Shown piece after piece: positions 1 through 10,755 of a DNA stretch of 64,000 nt. A program made the position numbers and the translations under genes. The stretch is taken from assembly GCA_021030915.1 (NCBI GenBank), contig JAGEMR010000004.1:434001-498000 (forward strand), read 5' to 3'. Below the pieces are notes generated by a model that worked only from the letters and a program-made list of their open reading frames with translations, did no database searches and had not been told where the DNA came from. Positions within the stretch are counted from its first letter, which is position 1, and the number at the start of each line of letters is the position of its first letter. The stretch is from Astrothelium macrocarpum (lineage: Eukaryota; Ascomycota; Dothideomycetes; Trypetheliales; Trypetheliaceae).

Positions 1-116
1 TAAGAAAAACTGATGTCTCCTTCCCAGGTTGGACAACCGAGTCGTGCGCACCCTCACTCGAATCATTACTTCCATATCTTGCCACTCTTCCCTCCGCTCG
101 TCACCTACAGTTTCCC

Positions 117-1478
117 ATGGTTCTTGATAGTATGAGTTCTTCGGAATCCCCAGTGGCTTGTGATATCCACACTTTGCATTTACCACAGTCCTCAAAGTCT
201 TCCTTTACAGAGAAGTCACCACCTTCATCCGCAGATGTCGGCTTGACTGATCGTATCGAAGCCCTCAAACTCAATCCATACATATCAGGGAATCCTATAA
301 ACCGGAGGAGTGTGACAGCACACATGCCATACACGGCGGGTATGAGAGCGTTCAGGGATTGCTATCGCGCTTGGTCTCAGACTGCCAACCTCACTCATGA
401 GCAGGAGGCTGCGGCTCAAGCGGGCAAGAGCAGCGATATCGATGATGAAGATTACGTTATCATCGTCCAATGGCGCGGTCGTCAGAGTGGCGAAGCCTTC
501 AAAAACCCAACAATAGAAACAGAGAATTTGAAACCCGATATCTGGCAAACGCACTTCATCGCCGAGCTTGATCAGCTCCAAGAATATGGCGTTACTCACA
601 AAGAGTTTTGCGTCGATTGGGAGCATGTTCCGATGCCCGACCGCCGCCAGTCCGCATCTCAAGCTCTCTTGCAGCTCTCGCGTTCGCAATCGCTATCTCG
701 CTCGCGATCCCAATCCATGAATTCGCCGAGCAATCCATCGCGGTCTCAATCTTTGCATCAGCGTACCCGCAGCCAATCATTCAACCGCGACCAGCGACCT
801 TCAATTAGCGACGAATTACCACGTAGCTCGTTCGATGCGCGCGAACGCAGTCAATCCCTCGGCGAGCGGCGCAATTCGATTGGCGAAGTTCGCAATCAGG
901 AAGTCGGGCGTGCCATTGAGCAGCGACAGAGCTTGAGTCTGCGGGAGATATCCAAGTTTCAATTCGAAGCCGATTCGGACTCCGAGGATGACGATGGTGA
1001 GGATGCGGAGGATGTGGAGCATAAAAGAAAGGACAGCGGGACCGGACTATCGAACACAAGTGGTGGCGGTTTAGGCGAGATTCGTGAGGAGGAAGAAGAT
1101 GAGTCTGGCGAGTTGCGAGAGAGCGTCGCAAATCTACACTGTGCAGTCGCTCAGCCAACGCAGGTTGAGTCGGCGCGCGCAAAGCTTGAAGGAAGTCCTT
1201 CGGTGAGCGAGAGCACGGAGAAAGGACCAGTGCCAATGCGCGGCAGTCTTATTGATGAAGCACATGAGAGGCTTCGTACGGGATCGCGACTTGGTCCGGA
1301 GAAACGTCAACGCAAGAAGAGATATAGTGCATTGCTTGAGAAAGATGACGAGGAGAAGCAGGAGGAACCCAAAGGTCCTGGTCTTAGTCGCACGAAGACG
1401 CTCCCTATGCAGGCGAGAGACAGTCTGAAATTGGAGTTGAGCAAATCAAGAATGGAAAGAATGAGCTCGGTGCACTGA
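117..1478 (+). CDS. Orphan RS-repeat and acidic-rich protein
   Basis: Single-exon frame of 453 residues from ATG 117 to a stop at 1478. I do not recognise the family and assign no function. Residues 1-190 look folded: a conserved-looking stretch with PYTAGMRAFRDCYRAW, then YVIIVQWRGRQSGEAF and HKEFCVDWEHVPMPDRR. Residues about 190-290 are low complexity with repeated RSQS/SRSQSL units. Residues about 295-350 are strongly acidic (SDSEDDDGEDAEDVE and EEEEDE). The tail is basic and ends in an LSRTKTLP element. Such serine-rich tails are often phosphorylated (inference). The reading frame stays open upstream of the ATG to the left window edge, so the true start or an upstream exon may lie outside the window. 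An alternative start is ATG 132. It converges on the alpha-glucosidase gene. Confidence 0.7.
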   Translation: MVLDSMSSSESPVACDIHTLHLPQSSKSSFTEKSPPSSADVGLTDRIEALKLNPYISGNPINRRSVTAHMPYTAGMRAFRDCYRAWSQTANLTHEQEAAAQAGKSSDIDDEDYVIIVQWRGRQSGEAFKNPTIETENLKPDIWQTHFIAELDQLQEYGVTHKEFCVDWEHVPMPDRRQSASQALLQLSRSQSLSRSRSQSMNSPSNPSRSQSLHQRTRSQSFNRDQRPSISDELPRSSFDARERSQSLGERRNSIGEVRNQEVGRAIEQRQSLSLREISKFQFEADSDSEDDDGEDAEDVEHKRKDSGTGLSNTSGGGLGEIREEEEDESGELRESVANLHCAVAQPTQVESARAKLEGSPSVSESTEKGPVPMRGSLIDEAHERLRTGSRLGPEKRQRKKRYSALLEKDDEEKQEEPKGPGLSRTKTLPMQARDSLKLELSKSRMERMSSVH

Positions 1479-1696
1479 TTAGTAGGAATCAAAATCTCAT
1501 ACTGTATCATTAGCGGCGTTTTGCATATCTGTAATTTTAGCAAGGGCATTACACTCATCTGGTAGAATTTAAGATACATTCGTATGTGCGTCACTAACAG
1601 TCACAGTTGAACAAAATATGGTAAATTTGTAACGATGCGTAGTTATCTAAACCAAGAGAGCTATGCCTGATCTATGAAGCTTTCGTCCATAGAAGG

Positions 1697-4600
1697 CTAC
1701 GACCACCTCAACACCCAGTCCTGACTCCAAGCCCCTGCACTGGTTACATTGTTCAATCCTGTAACCTTCAAGATTTTATTCGCACTATCATATTGCACAC
1801 CACCAGCCAGGCTCTTTCCGTTCAACGTGATATTGTTTCCGTGACTCTCTACTCCCAGTACCGTCACATTTGCAAGTGCATTAGAGTCAACATAGGTGCC
1901 CCTCGCACTCGCGTACAAAGCCCCCTGTGTGGCAGTAAAGTCTACCCATAGCGTATCTGCCGGTTCGAGTGACTCTCCGTCGTCAATATACAATTGACCG
2001 GTTGCCGAGCCCTCTTGGTCAAGCGCCGCAATGAGACCCCACGGATTTTTGCGCGACTCCGTGGTAGTGTAACCCGGTTCTTGCATGGGTAGCACACTGC
2101 CTCCTCGGAGGTATAGAGGAATGTGTCCAAGAGGCGCAGCAATTGTCGTGTTGACTCCTACAGGTACATCAATAGCCGTTTGGTTGTACCAGTCATACCA
2201 TTTTGTGCCTTCTTTGATTCCAGGAAAGACGGCATTAACGCTGTCGGCAAGAGGTTCCAAAACAGGCGTCACCATGAGAGATGGACCAAGAAGGAATTGA
2301 CGGTCGGCGGAAGCGAGGCTGGGATCATTTGGGAATTCCCAAGCCAGAGCGCGCATAACGGTGGAGCCGGTGGTATGAGCTTGCTGGAACAGGGTATACA
2401 TGTACGGAAGGATGGAATACCGGATCGCCATCGCGGTCTTGGAAGCTGTGATGACACTACTCCACACGTACGGTTCTTGTGAATTTGCGGAGAGGGTATT
2501 GTGATTGCGATAGAAAGGGAAAAATGCGCTGAGCTGCATCCAACGGTTGCACAATTCTTCATCTGAGTTGCCGTTGAAGCCGCATGTGTCAGGACCGAAC
2601 ATGGGAATGCCGAAGAGTGCAAAATTTAGCGCTTGGGGAATCGCGAAATACATGTAGCGCCATTGGCTATAGTTATCACCACCCCAATGGCCTGCCCATT
2701 TGCCAGTGCCTGCAAAAGTGGAGCGTCCGATAATCAACGGTCGCTTTCCAGGGAATACCGAAAGCAGAGCCTGATAGGTGGCGTTGAGGATTTGGTGGCC
2801 GAATAGGTTGTGGACGTCATATTCTTGAACGCCGTCATGATGAGTGGCATTTGGAGAAACCGCATGGACGGCAAGATCACCTTGGACGTTGTTGATCACA
2901 TAAGGCGGTTGGTTGACATTGCGTACGCCAGGAGTAGGTGTCGTCCGAACATAAGACGTCGTGACACTCAATCCTGCAGAAGCAGATGATGCAGCGGCTT
3001 GGCTGGACGAAGCTGCGGCAGCCGAGGCGGCTTCCGTCGCATTTGTAATGTTGAAGTCTTCTGGGTAGTCGTAAATAATGTCACCTGGTTCGCCTGGCAA
3101 AGCAAATGGTGGATGGACTGGATTGAGTGTGACATTGCCAGATCCGCAAGAGCCAACACAGAAAGAGGAAACTTCCGACATGTCAATCCAGATCCCGTCA
3201 AAGGGGATCTTCTCATGCCACATTTGCATTTCCGTGGACCACCATGGGACCGCATTACCAGAGTGCCAGTCTGGAAAGACTGTATAACCCGGCCAGACAG
3301 AACCAATATACTGGCTGCCATCGGGATTCATCATGAACACCCCAGACGCATTGCCACGAGAATATGGCTCATAAGCATCACTCGCATTGTTTGGATTTGG
3401 AATATAAATGGCCGAGTCAACGATAGGAATGTAATGTTGACCATCAGCATGCAGCTGTGCCAGAAATTGCTCTCCTTCGGGATAGGAAAATCGAATTTGG
3501 TCATTATCGAAGTCGCGGTACTGGTTCATGTAATCGATATCGGTCCAGATGGTTTCCAACGGTATGTCAAATCGACGGAAATTGGCAACGACATCCGAAA
3601 GCTCAGTCCAGTTACGGTAGCCCCACCTACATTGGTGGTAGCCAAAGCTGAAGTATTGTTGCATAGCAGGTAATCCAACTGCAGCCTCTTGGTAGTTTGT
3701 TGTTACTTCAGGCTGCGATGGCCCGTCGAAGATGTACAAATCGATGCTTCCACCAAGCGTGCGCCAGGTAATATTTTCGGGCTTTAGTAGAATTTCTTGA
3801 CCATGAGCATTACGAAGATAGACGCCGTGAGAATACGAAACATAGGAAGCATTTGAGGAAGTCTCGTTAGATGTCACAAGACTCAAGTTTCCTGTGGAAG
3901 GATCTTGTTCGTAATATCTCGTGTCCAAGTAGAACGGATGGCTTCCGTAGATGTTGTAATCAATCGGGTCACCACTGTCTGCCGCATACATTGTAGCCGT
4001 GAAATTATTTCCGAGTCGAAGGCCATGAATACGCTCGCCGAGGCCATAGAGATTGTAGTTCTCTGGGAGACTTGACGCAAACTCAATGAATTGGTTCTCA
4101 TAGACGAGTTTGGTACCGGTCGTGTCAAACAAAACATCTCCAGTGGATTTACGAAGGATGCTGAAGCCGAAGGTTGGATCATTACTCCAGTTGAATTGAA
4201 GATCACTATCCTGCGAAGTCGAGTTTACATTGGCATCTACGGTAGGCTCGGTCACAAGCTCATTTGACAAAAGGTACCAAGAGCTTTCTTCTGGTGCCTG
4301 ACTTGATTAGATACATGCAAGCGGGGGTTTTTTTTTCTGATTTGAAGAACTCACTATATTGGAGGGAACAACTTTCACAGAGATTCGACTGTTGGACTGG
4401 TACTCCACAGATAGGTCCAAGTTCTTGATGTCAGTCCCATATACGTTACAAGCAGGCCCAGCAAGCGCGAGTGTCGCATTGAATCCGTAGGCATTGCGAA
4501 CAACTTTCGATGCCAAGTATCCAGGACATACCGTCTGAGCGTCGACGGCTTGAGGATCTTCAATGTTTGGTAAGATAGGAACGCCAGAATCTGCAGCGGC

Positions 4601-4792
4601 CGGGACGGTAAAGATATCTCTGTAGGTCCTTGGCGTGCCATTGATTGTAGCTGTTCCGAAGCTTGCACTCGAAGAGCTCGTGACCGGACTCAGGGCATCT
4701 GCTGAGCTTGCTGATGTAGTTTGTGCCTGGGCCAGATCTCTGATTAGTATTAAGAAAGAAAGAACAAATGCGTGCCGGATAGAACGCAGCAT
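1697..4792 (-). CDS. Secreted GH31 alpha-glucosidase
   Basis: Two exons on the minus strand, 4792-4355 and 4297-1697, joined by a 57-nt phase-0 intron (GTGAGT...GTCAG), giving 1012 residues. The start at 4792 gives a signal peptide (MLRSIRHAFVLSFLILIRDL, cleaved near AQA). Glycoside hydrolase family 31 signatures are clear: the nucleophile Asp near residue 518 in GIWIDMSEVSSF, and the acid/base Asp near 687 in GKWAGHWGGDN. An Ala/Ser-rich loop of about 27 residues lies between them, near 569-595. Many N-x-S/T sites suggest a glycosylated secreted enzyme. GH31 fungal enzymes of about 900-1000 residues release glucose from maltose and starch oligomers; a related specificity cannot be excluded. 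A TATA-like TTATAAG and three CreA-type GC boxes lie upstream. Confidence 0.93.
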
Positions 4793-4923
4793 TTTGCAAG
4801 ATGAGCTCACTACGCCCAGACGAGAGACAAATGACTGGAGGAAAAAAAGGTGAGAGAGGGAGAGAAATTTCGAGAGCTCCCTTGGATCTTTTTGAGGACC
4901 GGAATGGATCACACTCAGCCTTC

Positions 4924-4930
4924 TTATAAT
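4924..4930 (-). promoter_or_regulatory. TATA-like element of the GH31 gene
   Basis: On the minus strand the sequence reads TTATAAG about 135 bp before the ATG at 4792, followed by a pyrimidine-rich leader (CTCTCCCTCTC). Position and motif fit a fungal core promoter; this is inference. Confidence 0.4.
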
Positions 4931-4984
4931 GGTTTTTTGGGTATTGAGCCATGGCGAGAAAAATAGAGCGACAAAGCCGCAAAT

Positions 4985-5044
4985 CCCCGCAATGCACTAC
5001 GCAATAGGACCGGGGATTGTCAGGAACAATAGGCAAAGGTGGGG
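4985..5044. promoter_or_regulatory. Cluster of three CreA-type (SYGGRG) sites
   Basis: GCGGGG (minus strand, 4985-4990), CCGGGG (5010-5015) and GTGGGG (5039-5044) match the SYGGRG consensus of the carbon-catabolite repressor CreA within 60 bp. They lie about 190-250 bp upstream of the GH31 alpha-glucosidase start. Carbon repression of this gene is an inference. Confidence 0.4.
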
Positions 5045-6312
5045 AAAGTTAGATATTCGGATGCACAGGGCGACATGAAGAAGATGATCGACAACAGGGG
5101 TCACGAAGACGGTTCGCTCTAAGATTTGCCCTACCTCCGACAAATTCACCGCTCTTCCCGGCCTGGCTAAAGATTCCCTCTCCACCGTTCCCAAGAACAG
5201 GTACAAGTAGCATCCGCACGCCACTGCAGTCAATGCGAGCACAATACTTCGGCCTAATGTCGTCCCTTTTGTCGGAATCTGTTTCTCGAAAGCTCCAAGC
5301 CACGTCGAGCGTGCTTGAGATTGGCTGACAATTCCCATTGGAAGGATGGGAGCATCGAAGAGGCCCAAGTCTTTCGTACTCTTGCAGGGTTTTGTGCCAG
5401 TCTCTTCCCCGGCTACTCTGCTGATGTGGATAATATATAATGTAAGAAAAACTTGGGAATCACATGAACTAAATTTCAATGTTCACTTTTCGCAACAAAA
5501 TAGAAGAGAAATTGTTATGGCCGGTACCCTCCAGGACTTTCATGTATCGACACTTCCCTAAAGATTCCACTTGAAAGGGGAAGTTAGTATTGGCAAGACA
5601 ATAGGTATTGACAATACAGCGTGTCTTGTGATCGCCATTGCCCCATCATGACCATGGCCAGGGTCTTCGCTTTTTCGGCATTATGTCTTGGAGGGGGTTT
5701 TGTGGAAATCCAGTCAATCTTACTCGAGTTCAAGCAACAAAGACCTGGCATGACTTACAGGCCTTGAAAGTATATCACGAAAGGCCTTGTTTGTTACTCG
5801 TGAGGCATAGACTCATTTCGATACACAAACCAATCTATCGCTGAAGTGGACGTGCTTGCGCGGTTTCTAGGCCGAGTTCAAGAGGCTCAATCGACACTCG
5901 AATTGTCATTGGAAATGTTGAAAGCAGCCCGATATAGTTCGGCTACTTTAGGCTTCGCAGCTGAGCAACTTGATGACAATAGATTCTGACGTTAAGATTA
6001 TTGTGCTTCCCCCCATTACACAGTGTTCTCACACGGCCTTTGGTGGAACGTATCATCACATACCTAACGGACTTTGGCTTCTATTCAGAATTCCGTAGCG
6101 AAACATTTCTAGTACAATGTCATGTTGCATGTTGCATATCTTTGATGCAAGGGAGTTTTGGACACCAACTTCGTAACGGTGTGTCGTCACTTTCTGGATA
6201 TTCAATTACGACTTATAGTTTGACCAAACCGGGTATCCCAACATAAGTTACAAGCTGGACGCTGCTATACCATGAATCTTCATAACTCATACACAATCTG
6301 TTTCAACCATTA

Positions 6313-8028
6313 CTACACGTTCGTCTTTGCCGTCTTTCCTTCAATCATCCTACTTGGATCTAGCTTTCCACCTCTGCCTTCGTAAAATCGGTTGAGGTCT
6401 TCACCCACTGCCCTATTGCTATCTCTCTTTTGTTGCTCTAGTCTTTCCAACCCCAGCTGGATATTAAAGATATGCCATTCTAGTGGCATGTCCCGTTTTC
6501 CAACATCGAGCCGAGGCTCTGCTATGCGATGACGTAAGTCTTTGAGCCCGGCTTGTATCTCTTCGAGTTTGCGAATTGTGACCAAGACGTGAGTGACTGC
6601 GAGTTGGCGGTACTTGGAGAGGTCTTGGATGAGAGCTAACTTCCTGTCGAGTTGCTTAACTTCGCGTTTATTACCGCCAAAAAAGGTCCAAAGCTGAGCC
6701 AGGAGGTCATCCCTGGCATCGTTGATGTCAACTCCGTCTCGCTTTGTGATGAAAGCAATCGTGTCCAATTGGTTGTCCAGCATTTGAAGCGCCTTCACCA
6801 AAGCTTGGGCTTCGAGTATGAGATCAGTAATTTGTTCTTCGACAACACCCGTATGTTTTAAGTATTGATCCATGATCTCGTCATATCTTGCAACACGGGG
6901 CTTGAAAGGGGACATGACGTTGTCTTTGAATTTTTCTATCAGGCCACGTTCGGAATCTGAGTTTGCAATACTGTCAAGTTTCCGCAATGTCCAACGATTC
7001 GTTGTGATGATCTTATCCACAGCACGTCCAATACTGCTGCCGAACGAGCCAAGCTTGCTGGAAGCGTCATTGGCTGATTCATCGAAGCCTTCTAGTTCGA
7101 GCACGAGCTCATTCTTTGATGGTAGTTGTGAGACACGGACGTTGTGCCTAAGCTCTCCCAGAAGTAACACGCTCCTCGTGATGTCCATTGGAAGAGAATT
7201 GATGACACCGGATGTAGAGGATGATAAAACCTCTTCAAAAGTAGATTGTAATTCGATGAGTTCCTCAAATTCTCGAGGAGCAGATGGGGGAGAGAGTCGT
7301 GGACCACAGAAACCAGTCCAATACCACCCAACAACTGGAATGTTACATAAGGGCGAGAGGGCGTTTGATGCTGTGAGAAAGGCAAAGTTTAGAGAGAAAT
7401 AGAAGAGGCCAAAAATGGCCCACGTCGCTAATATGATTGGTATCCATGGAGTTACGACTCCGAGAACGTGCGTACTTATTTGCCAAAACAGTTTGACAAT
7501 AGGCCACAGAAAGGCTCTGAAAATGCCCTCAAATAGTTGCGGTTCATGTGATTCGTTTTCAGTATGTAAGAGTTTCTTTTGTCGCCGTGACGTCCGTCGC
7601 TGTCTGGGTGGTTCATTCAGATCCTGGCGATGACTGGAGGAGCTTTCGGCCTGAGAAGTGGTCTTTTGAGATGCTCTGCGCTTTTTGTCTCTCGGTTTTG
7701 GCGTTGGTGGAGCCTCTGGCAGAGTATTAAAGATCGGCCTATGTTGTGGCTGGTGCATAGACGGCATCACGAAACTTGGTTCTGTGGAAATGGATGGACC
7801 GTGATGAAGAGTATCTGCTTCTGGGGTTTGAACACCTCTTAGAGGCGTTTGTTTTCGAGAAGATCTGCATAGAGGCTCTTGTGTACTACTGGAAGCGACA
7901 CTGTGCGGCGATGGACTGGCGCTATCTCGCGTTTGTTCTTGAACATTTGCAGTAGAATCGTCCAAGTCATCATAGCCATCCACTGTCCCCCATGACTCGG
8001 AAAGCCGAGGCCGAGATCTTCGCGCCAT
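6313..8028 (-). CDS. Orphan membrane protein with coiled-coil C-terminal domain
   Basis: Single exon, 571 residues, ATG at 8028 in a good context. I do not recognise the family. Residues 1-165 are disordered, Ser/Pro/Arg-rich with basic clusters (PKPRDKKRR, PPRQRRTSRRQKK) that could be nuclear-localisation signals. Residues about 172-222 are strongly hydrophobic, long enough for one or two membrane spans, and are followed by a conserved-looking LCNIPVVGWYWTGFCGP with two cysteines. Residues about 250-560 are mostly helical and charged, with heptad-like stretches (DLILEAQALVKALQMLDNQ, VKQLDRKLALIQDLSKYRQ). This basic tail, membrane segment and long helical domain would fit an ER or nuclear-envelope protein, which is inference. 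It shares a 526-bp divergent promoter region with the mitochondrial ThrRS gene. Confidence 0.8.
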   Translation of the reverse strand: MARRSRPRLSESWGTVDGYDDLDDSTANVQEQTRDSASPSPHSVASSSTQEPLCRSSRKQTPLRGVQTPEADTLHHGPSISTEPSFVMPSMHQPQHRPIFNTLPEAPPTPKPRDKKRRASQKTTSQAESSSSHRQDLNEPPRQRRTSRRQKKLLHTENESHEPQLFEGIFRAFLWPIVKLFWQISTHVLGVVTPWIPIILATWAIFGLFYFSLNFAFLTASNALSPLCNIPVVGWYWTGFCGPRLSPPSAPREFEELIELQSTFEEVLSSSTSGVINSLPMDITRSVLLLGELRHNVRVSQLPSKNELVLELEGFDESANDASSKLGSFGSSIGRAVDKIITTNRWTLRKLDSIANSDSERGLIEKFKDNVMSPFKPRVARYDEIMDQYLKHTGVVEEQITDLILEAQALVKALQMLDNQLDTIAFITKRDGVDINDARDDLLAQLWTFFGGNKREVKQLDRKLALIQDLSKYRQLAVTHVLVTIRKLEEIQAGLKDLRHRIAEPRLDVGKRDMPLEWHIFNIQLGLERLEQQKRDSNRAVGEDLNRFYEGRGGKLDPSRMIEGKTAKTNV

Positions 8029-8554
8029 TACAGATAGCTATTCAAGCGTTAAGTTGCAATAAAGAGTTGGATAAGTCGTTGAGACTAGACGCCAAACGTA
8101 AGGCAATATGTCATAAAGACGTGTAATACAAATATTTCCAAATACAAAGAGCCTCTGGAAAATTTCCTTAGGGAACTAGTTTTGAATGAGTAGGAAAGAA
8201 AATTGAACAACGGTTCGTTTTGAGATATAGATTTTAGACGCAGTTGAAGAAATTTGGGTGAGTAGGCAGCAAACTTGTAAAATGAAGAGTAGGAAGAGCG
8301 GCACCAGAGAATAGTCAAGGAGTCTTACCCAGAAATATGATAAGAAGACCAATGCGACTATCTTGATAGCTTCAAAACTAAAGTAGGTATCTCTGGTCGG
8401 GTGCGAAGGTGACAAGGTATGAGGTGAGGGAGACGCGAGGGGAATGGTGAGAGCGGCGTTTGGAGTACTCTAGAGTACGCGTTCAGCACGCGCAGAAGGA
8501 CCAACAGATCTTGACTTCCACAAACCATCATTGCCACCTGGTTTCACTAAGGTG
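8029..8554. other. Divergent promoter region (orphan membrane gene / mitochondrial ThrRS)
   Basis: 526 bp between two divergent starts. No coding signal. A near-palindromic GTACTCTAGAGTAC lies at about 8464-8477, a short perfect inverted repeat of unknown meaning. Confidence 0.5.
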
Positions 8555-10096
8555 ATGCGATTGAACTCATGGCCACTGACTTGCAAAATTCAGCATGTAG
8601 TGCCATCCTTCCGGGCGCTTGGGCATCGCCCATGGGCGCTTGCAGCCTATTGCTCTAGCAGTAAAAGGCTGCAAGCTTCGGAACCACAGGAGAAGGAGCA
8701 AAAATTGCATTTGAACTCTACCACACTAAGTCCTCATCAGCCTCCGGCGGACCATCGTGATCTAGGCATCAAGCATTCGTTGTTCACGAGTTCCATCCAT
8801 AGCCCTGGATCACCACTATTCCTCCCGAATGGAGCGTATATCTTCAATCGACTAGTATCCTTCCTGCGGGCGCAGTATGCGCGTTTTGGCTTTCGCGAAG
8901 TGGTTACACCAACAATATACAAAAGGTCATTATGGGAAAAATCTGGGCATTGGGATAATTATGCAGAAGACATGTACGCAGTGACCAGCGGTGGTGCAGC
9001 AGGCGAAAAAAGCCCTGGGGCAACAGAATCAAGTCAAGATGAAGAATTCGGGCTCAAACCCATGAACTGTCCAGGTCATTGCTTGCTTTTTGCATCCGAG
9101 CAAAGAAGCTACAGAGACCTGCCAATTCGTTATGCGGATTTCAGCCCATTACACCGCAATGAGATATCTGGAGCTTTAAGCGGCCTGACTCGAGTGCGGC
9201 GATTTCATCAAGATGATGGGCACATTTTTTGCAAAGAGTCGCAGATACTGCAAGAGATATCAAACACACTACGATTTGTTGGTCTAGTCTATAACACATT
9301 CGATTTGGGGCCATATAAACTTGTTCTCTCCACTCGTCCAGGGGATCACTATATCGGCACAGTAAATGAATGGGATCGAGCTGAGAAACAATTAAAGGAG
9401 GCGCTTGATGGCAGCGGTCACCAGTGGACCGTAAATCAAGGCGATGGTGCCTTTTATGGACCCAAGATCGATATTATACTAAAAGACTCCGATGGGAGAG
9501 AACATCAGACTGCAACAATACAGCTGGACTTCCAACTTCCACAACGTTTTGATTTGTCTTATGACGCGCAAAATTCTGGATCTGACCGTCCAGTCCTCAT
9601 TCACCGGGCGATATTCGGATCGCTGGAGCGGTTCATGGCATTGCTGATTGAGCATTACAACGGTCGTTTTCCTTTTTGGATTGCACCACGTCCATGCATT
9701 GTTCTTTCTGTCACTGACAGGGATGACGTCTTGCAATACACCAAGGAAGTTCAGCAAGCGCTTTCTGGCATCGCTGATCTTGAGGAATCAGAATGCCGAC
9801 CGGTGAGACTGAATCAAGTACATATTCCAGTGGACATTGATACTTCGGCCCGCCGGTTGCAAAAGAAAATCGTCGACGCCAAGCAGAAAGGATACACGCA
9901 TATTGTAGTGATCGGACCAAAGGATCTAGAAATCATGCCAAGGACAGTGACAATTGAAGTACACGCGCTCGCCGACGCAGAGTATGCCTGGCAGTTCTTG
10001 GAAGAGACTACAAAGGATGATCGACAAGGAGGGATTCGATGTTCGCTGGCTGAGGCCCGCATGTATTTCGAGCACTTAGTTGAGAGTTACAAATAG
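8555..10096 (+). CDS. MST1: Mitochondrial threonyl-tRNA synthetase
   Basis: Single exon. The frame is open from 8531, but the first ATG is 8555, giving 513 residues. It charges mitochondrial tRNA-Thr with threonine. Class II synthetase motifs are visible: motif 1 region near FREVVTPTIYKRSLWEKSGH; motif 2 in SPLHRNEISGALSGLTRVRR; the zinc and active-site signatures MNCPGHC and FHQDDGHIF; motif 3 in RPVLIHRAIFGSLERF. The C-terminal anticodon-binding domain follows (PCIVLSVTD to the end). The N-terminal TGS and editing domains of cytosolic ThrRS are absent, as in yeast Mst1. The first 50 residues are basic, hydroxylated and poor in acids (RLNSWPLTCKIQHVVPSFRAL), fitting a mitochondrial presequence. 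Recognition is from family motifs; mitochondrial targeting is inferred. Confidence 0.95.
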   Translation: MRLNSWPLTCKIQHVVPSFRALGHRPWALAAYCSSSKRLQASEPQEKEQKLHLNSTTLSPHQPPADHRDLGIKHSLFTSSIHSPGSPLFLPNGAYIFNRLVSFLRAQYARFGFREVVTPTIYKRSLWEKSGHWDNYAEDMYAVTSGGAAGEKSPGATESSQDEEFGLKPMNCPGHCLLFASEQRSYRDLPIRYADFSPLHRNEISGALSGLTRVRRFHQDDGHIFCKESQILQEISNTLRFVGLVYNTFDLGPYKLVLSTRPGDHYIGTVNEWDRAEKQLKEALDGSGHQWTVNQGDGAFYGPKIDIILKDSDGREHQTATIQLDFQLPQRFDLSYDAQNSGSDRPVLIHRAIFGSLERFMALLIEHYNGRFPFWIAPRPCIVLSVTDRDDVLQYTKEVQQALSGIADLEESECRPVRLNQVHIPVDIDTSARRLQKKIVDAKQKGYTHIVVIGPKDLEIMPRTVTIEVHALADAEYAWQFLEETTKDDRQGGIRCSLAEARMYFEHLVESYK

Positions 10097-10755
10097 AGGA
10101 CCCTCTGCAGTCTCAGAAGGTGTGTCTGGGTCCATTACAGTATTAATGATGACAACATCTCCAGCACTCATATTTCTGAACAGTTTCTGCCTACATTGAG
10201 TTGCCTTGGTTCTGCCTACTTCGTGACCATGCTTGGACTATTCCTAAGAGCAAGACATATAATAGATAGCAGCGAGATCGACGATGACGATAGCGCTTAA
10301 ACGAATACAAGGCTCGCCTTAAAAGTCCTGTATTTTTTTTATAGATCGCTACTTGTCGTAGGTCCAATCGCCATGGGTTGGTCTCGTTGTCGTGTTTCTG
10401 GTATACGAGATCATAATTTGCTTTACAAATGAAGACTACAAATAATTGGATTGCTTAGTGAACAGGATTTTTCCGCAAACGGCTCCGCTAAAATTCAGTA
10501 TTTCACAAGCTTCCAACTTCATTTAATCCGAACAGCCAAAACCATGTTCCATGTTGCCAAAATATTGTCCAGGCATGGGAAAGGCCCTGCATGCGATGGA
10601 ATTATTAACAGCAACTTTTGAACATTCGTCACAATCTTTAGTAGATAAATTATATGCCAAACCACTCTATACTACGAGTTTCGTGTATTTGGAGTAGAGA
10701 CCACTATGTAAAGTGTAAGTTGCCGGGGCCGTAGACAAGCGAATATCTGGCAACA
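10097..10755. other. Intergenic: ThrRS 3' side and NPR2 promoter
   Basis: 659 bp, AT-rich in places, without a credible coding frame. No clear TATA or repeat stands out. Confidence 0.5.

Larger units (their letters stand above)
4793..6312. other. Intergenic, 1.5 kb: GH31 promoter and 3' side of orphan gene
   Basis: Holds the GH31 promoter elements listed separately. No frame here resembles a known protein. A 160-codon minus-strand frame (4997-5479) has no recognisable features and overlaps the CreA-type sites. Confidence 0.5.

Noticed and set aside
805..1236. Minus-strand frame of 143 codons
   Set aside because: Antisense of the first gene; Ser/His/Pro-rich nonsense typical of a shadow frame.
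2999..3673. Plus-strand open frame of 224 codons inside the GH31 gene
   Set aside because: Opposite strand of well-supported catalytic-domain coding sequence; no recognisable features.
4997..5479. Minus-strand frame of 160 codons upstream of GH31
   Set aside because: No family resemblance, covers the likely CreA-type promoter sites, and ends in hydrophobic low-information text.
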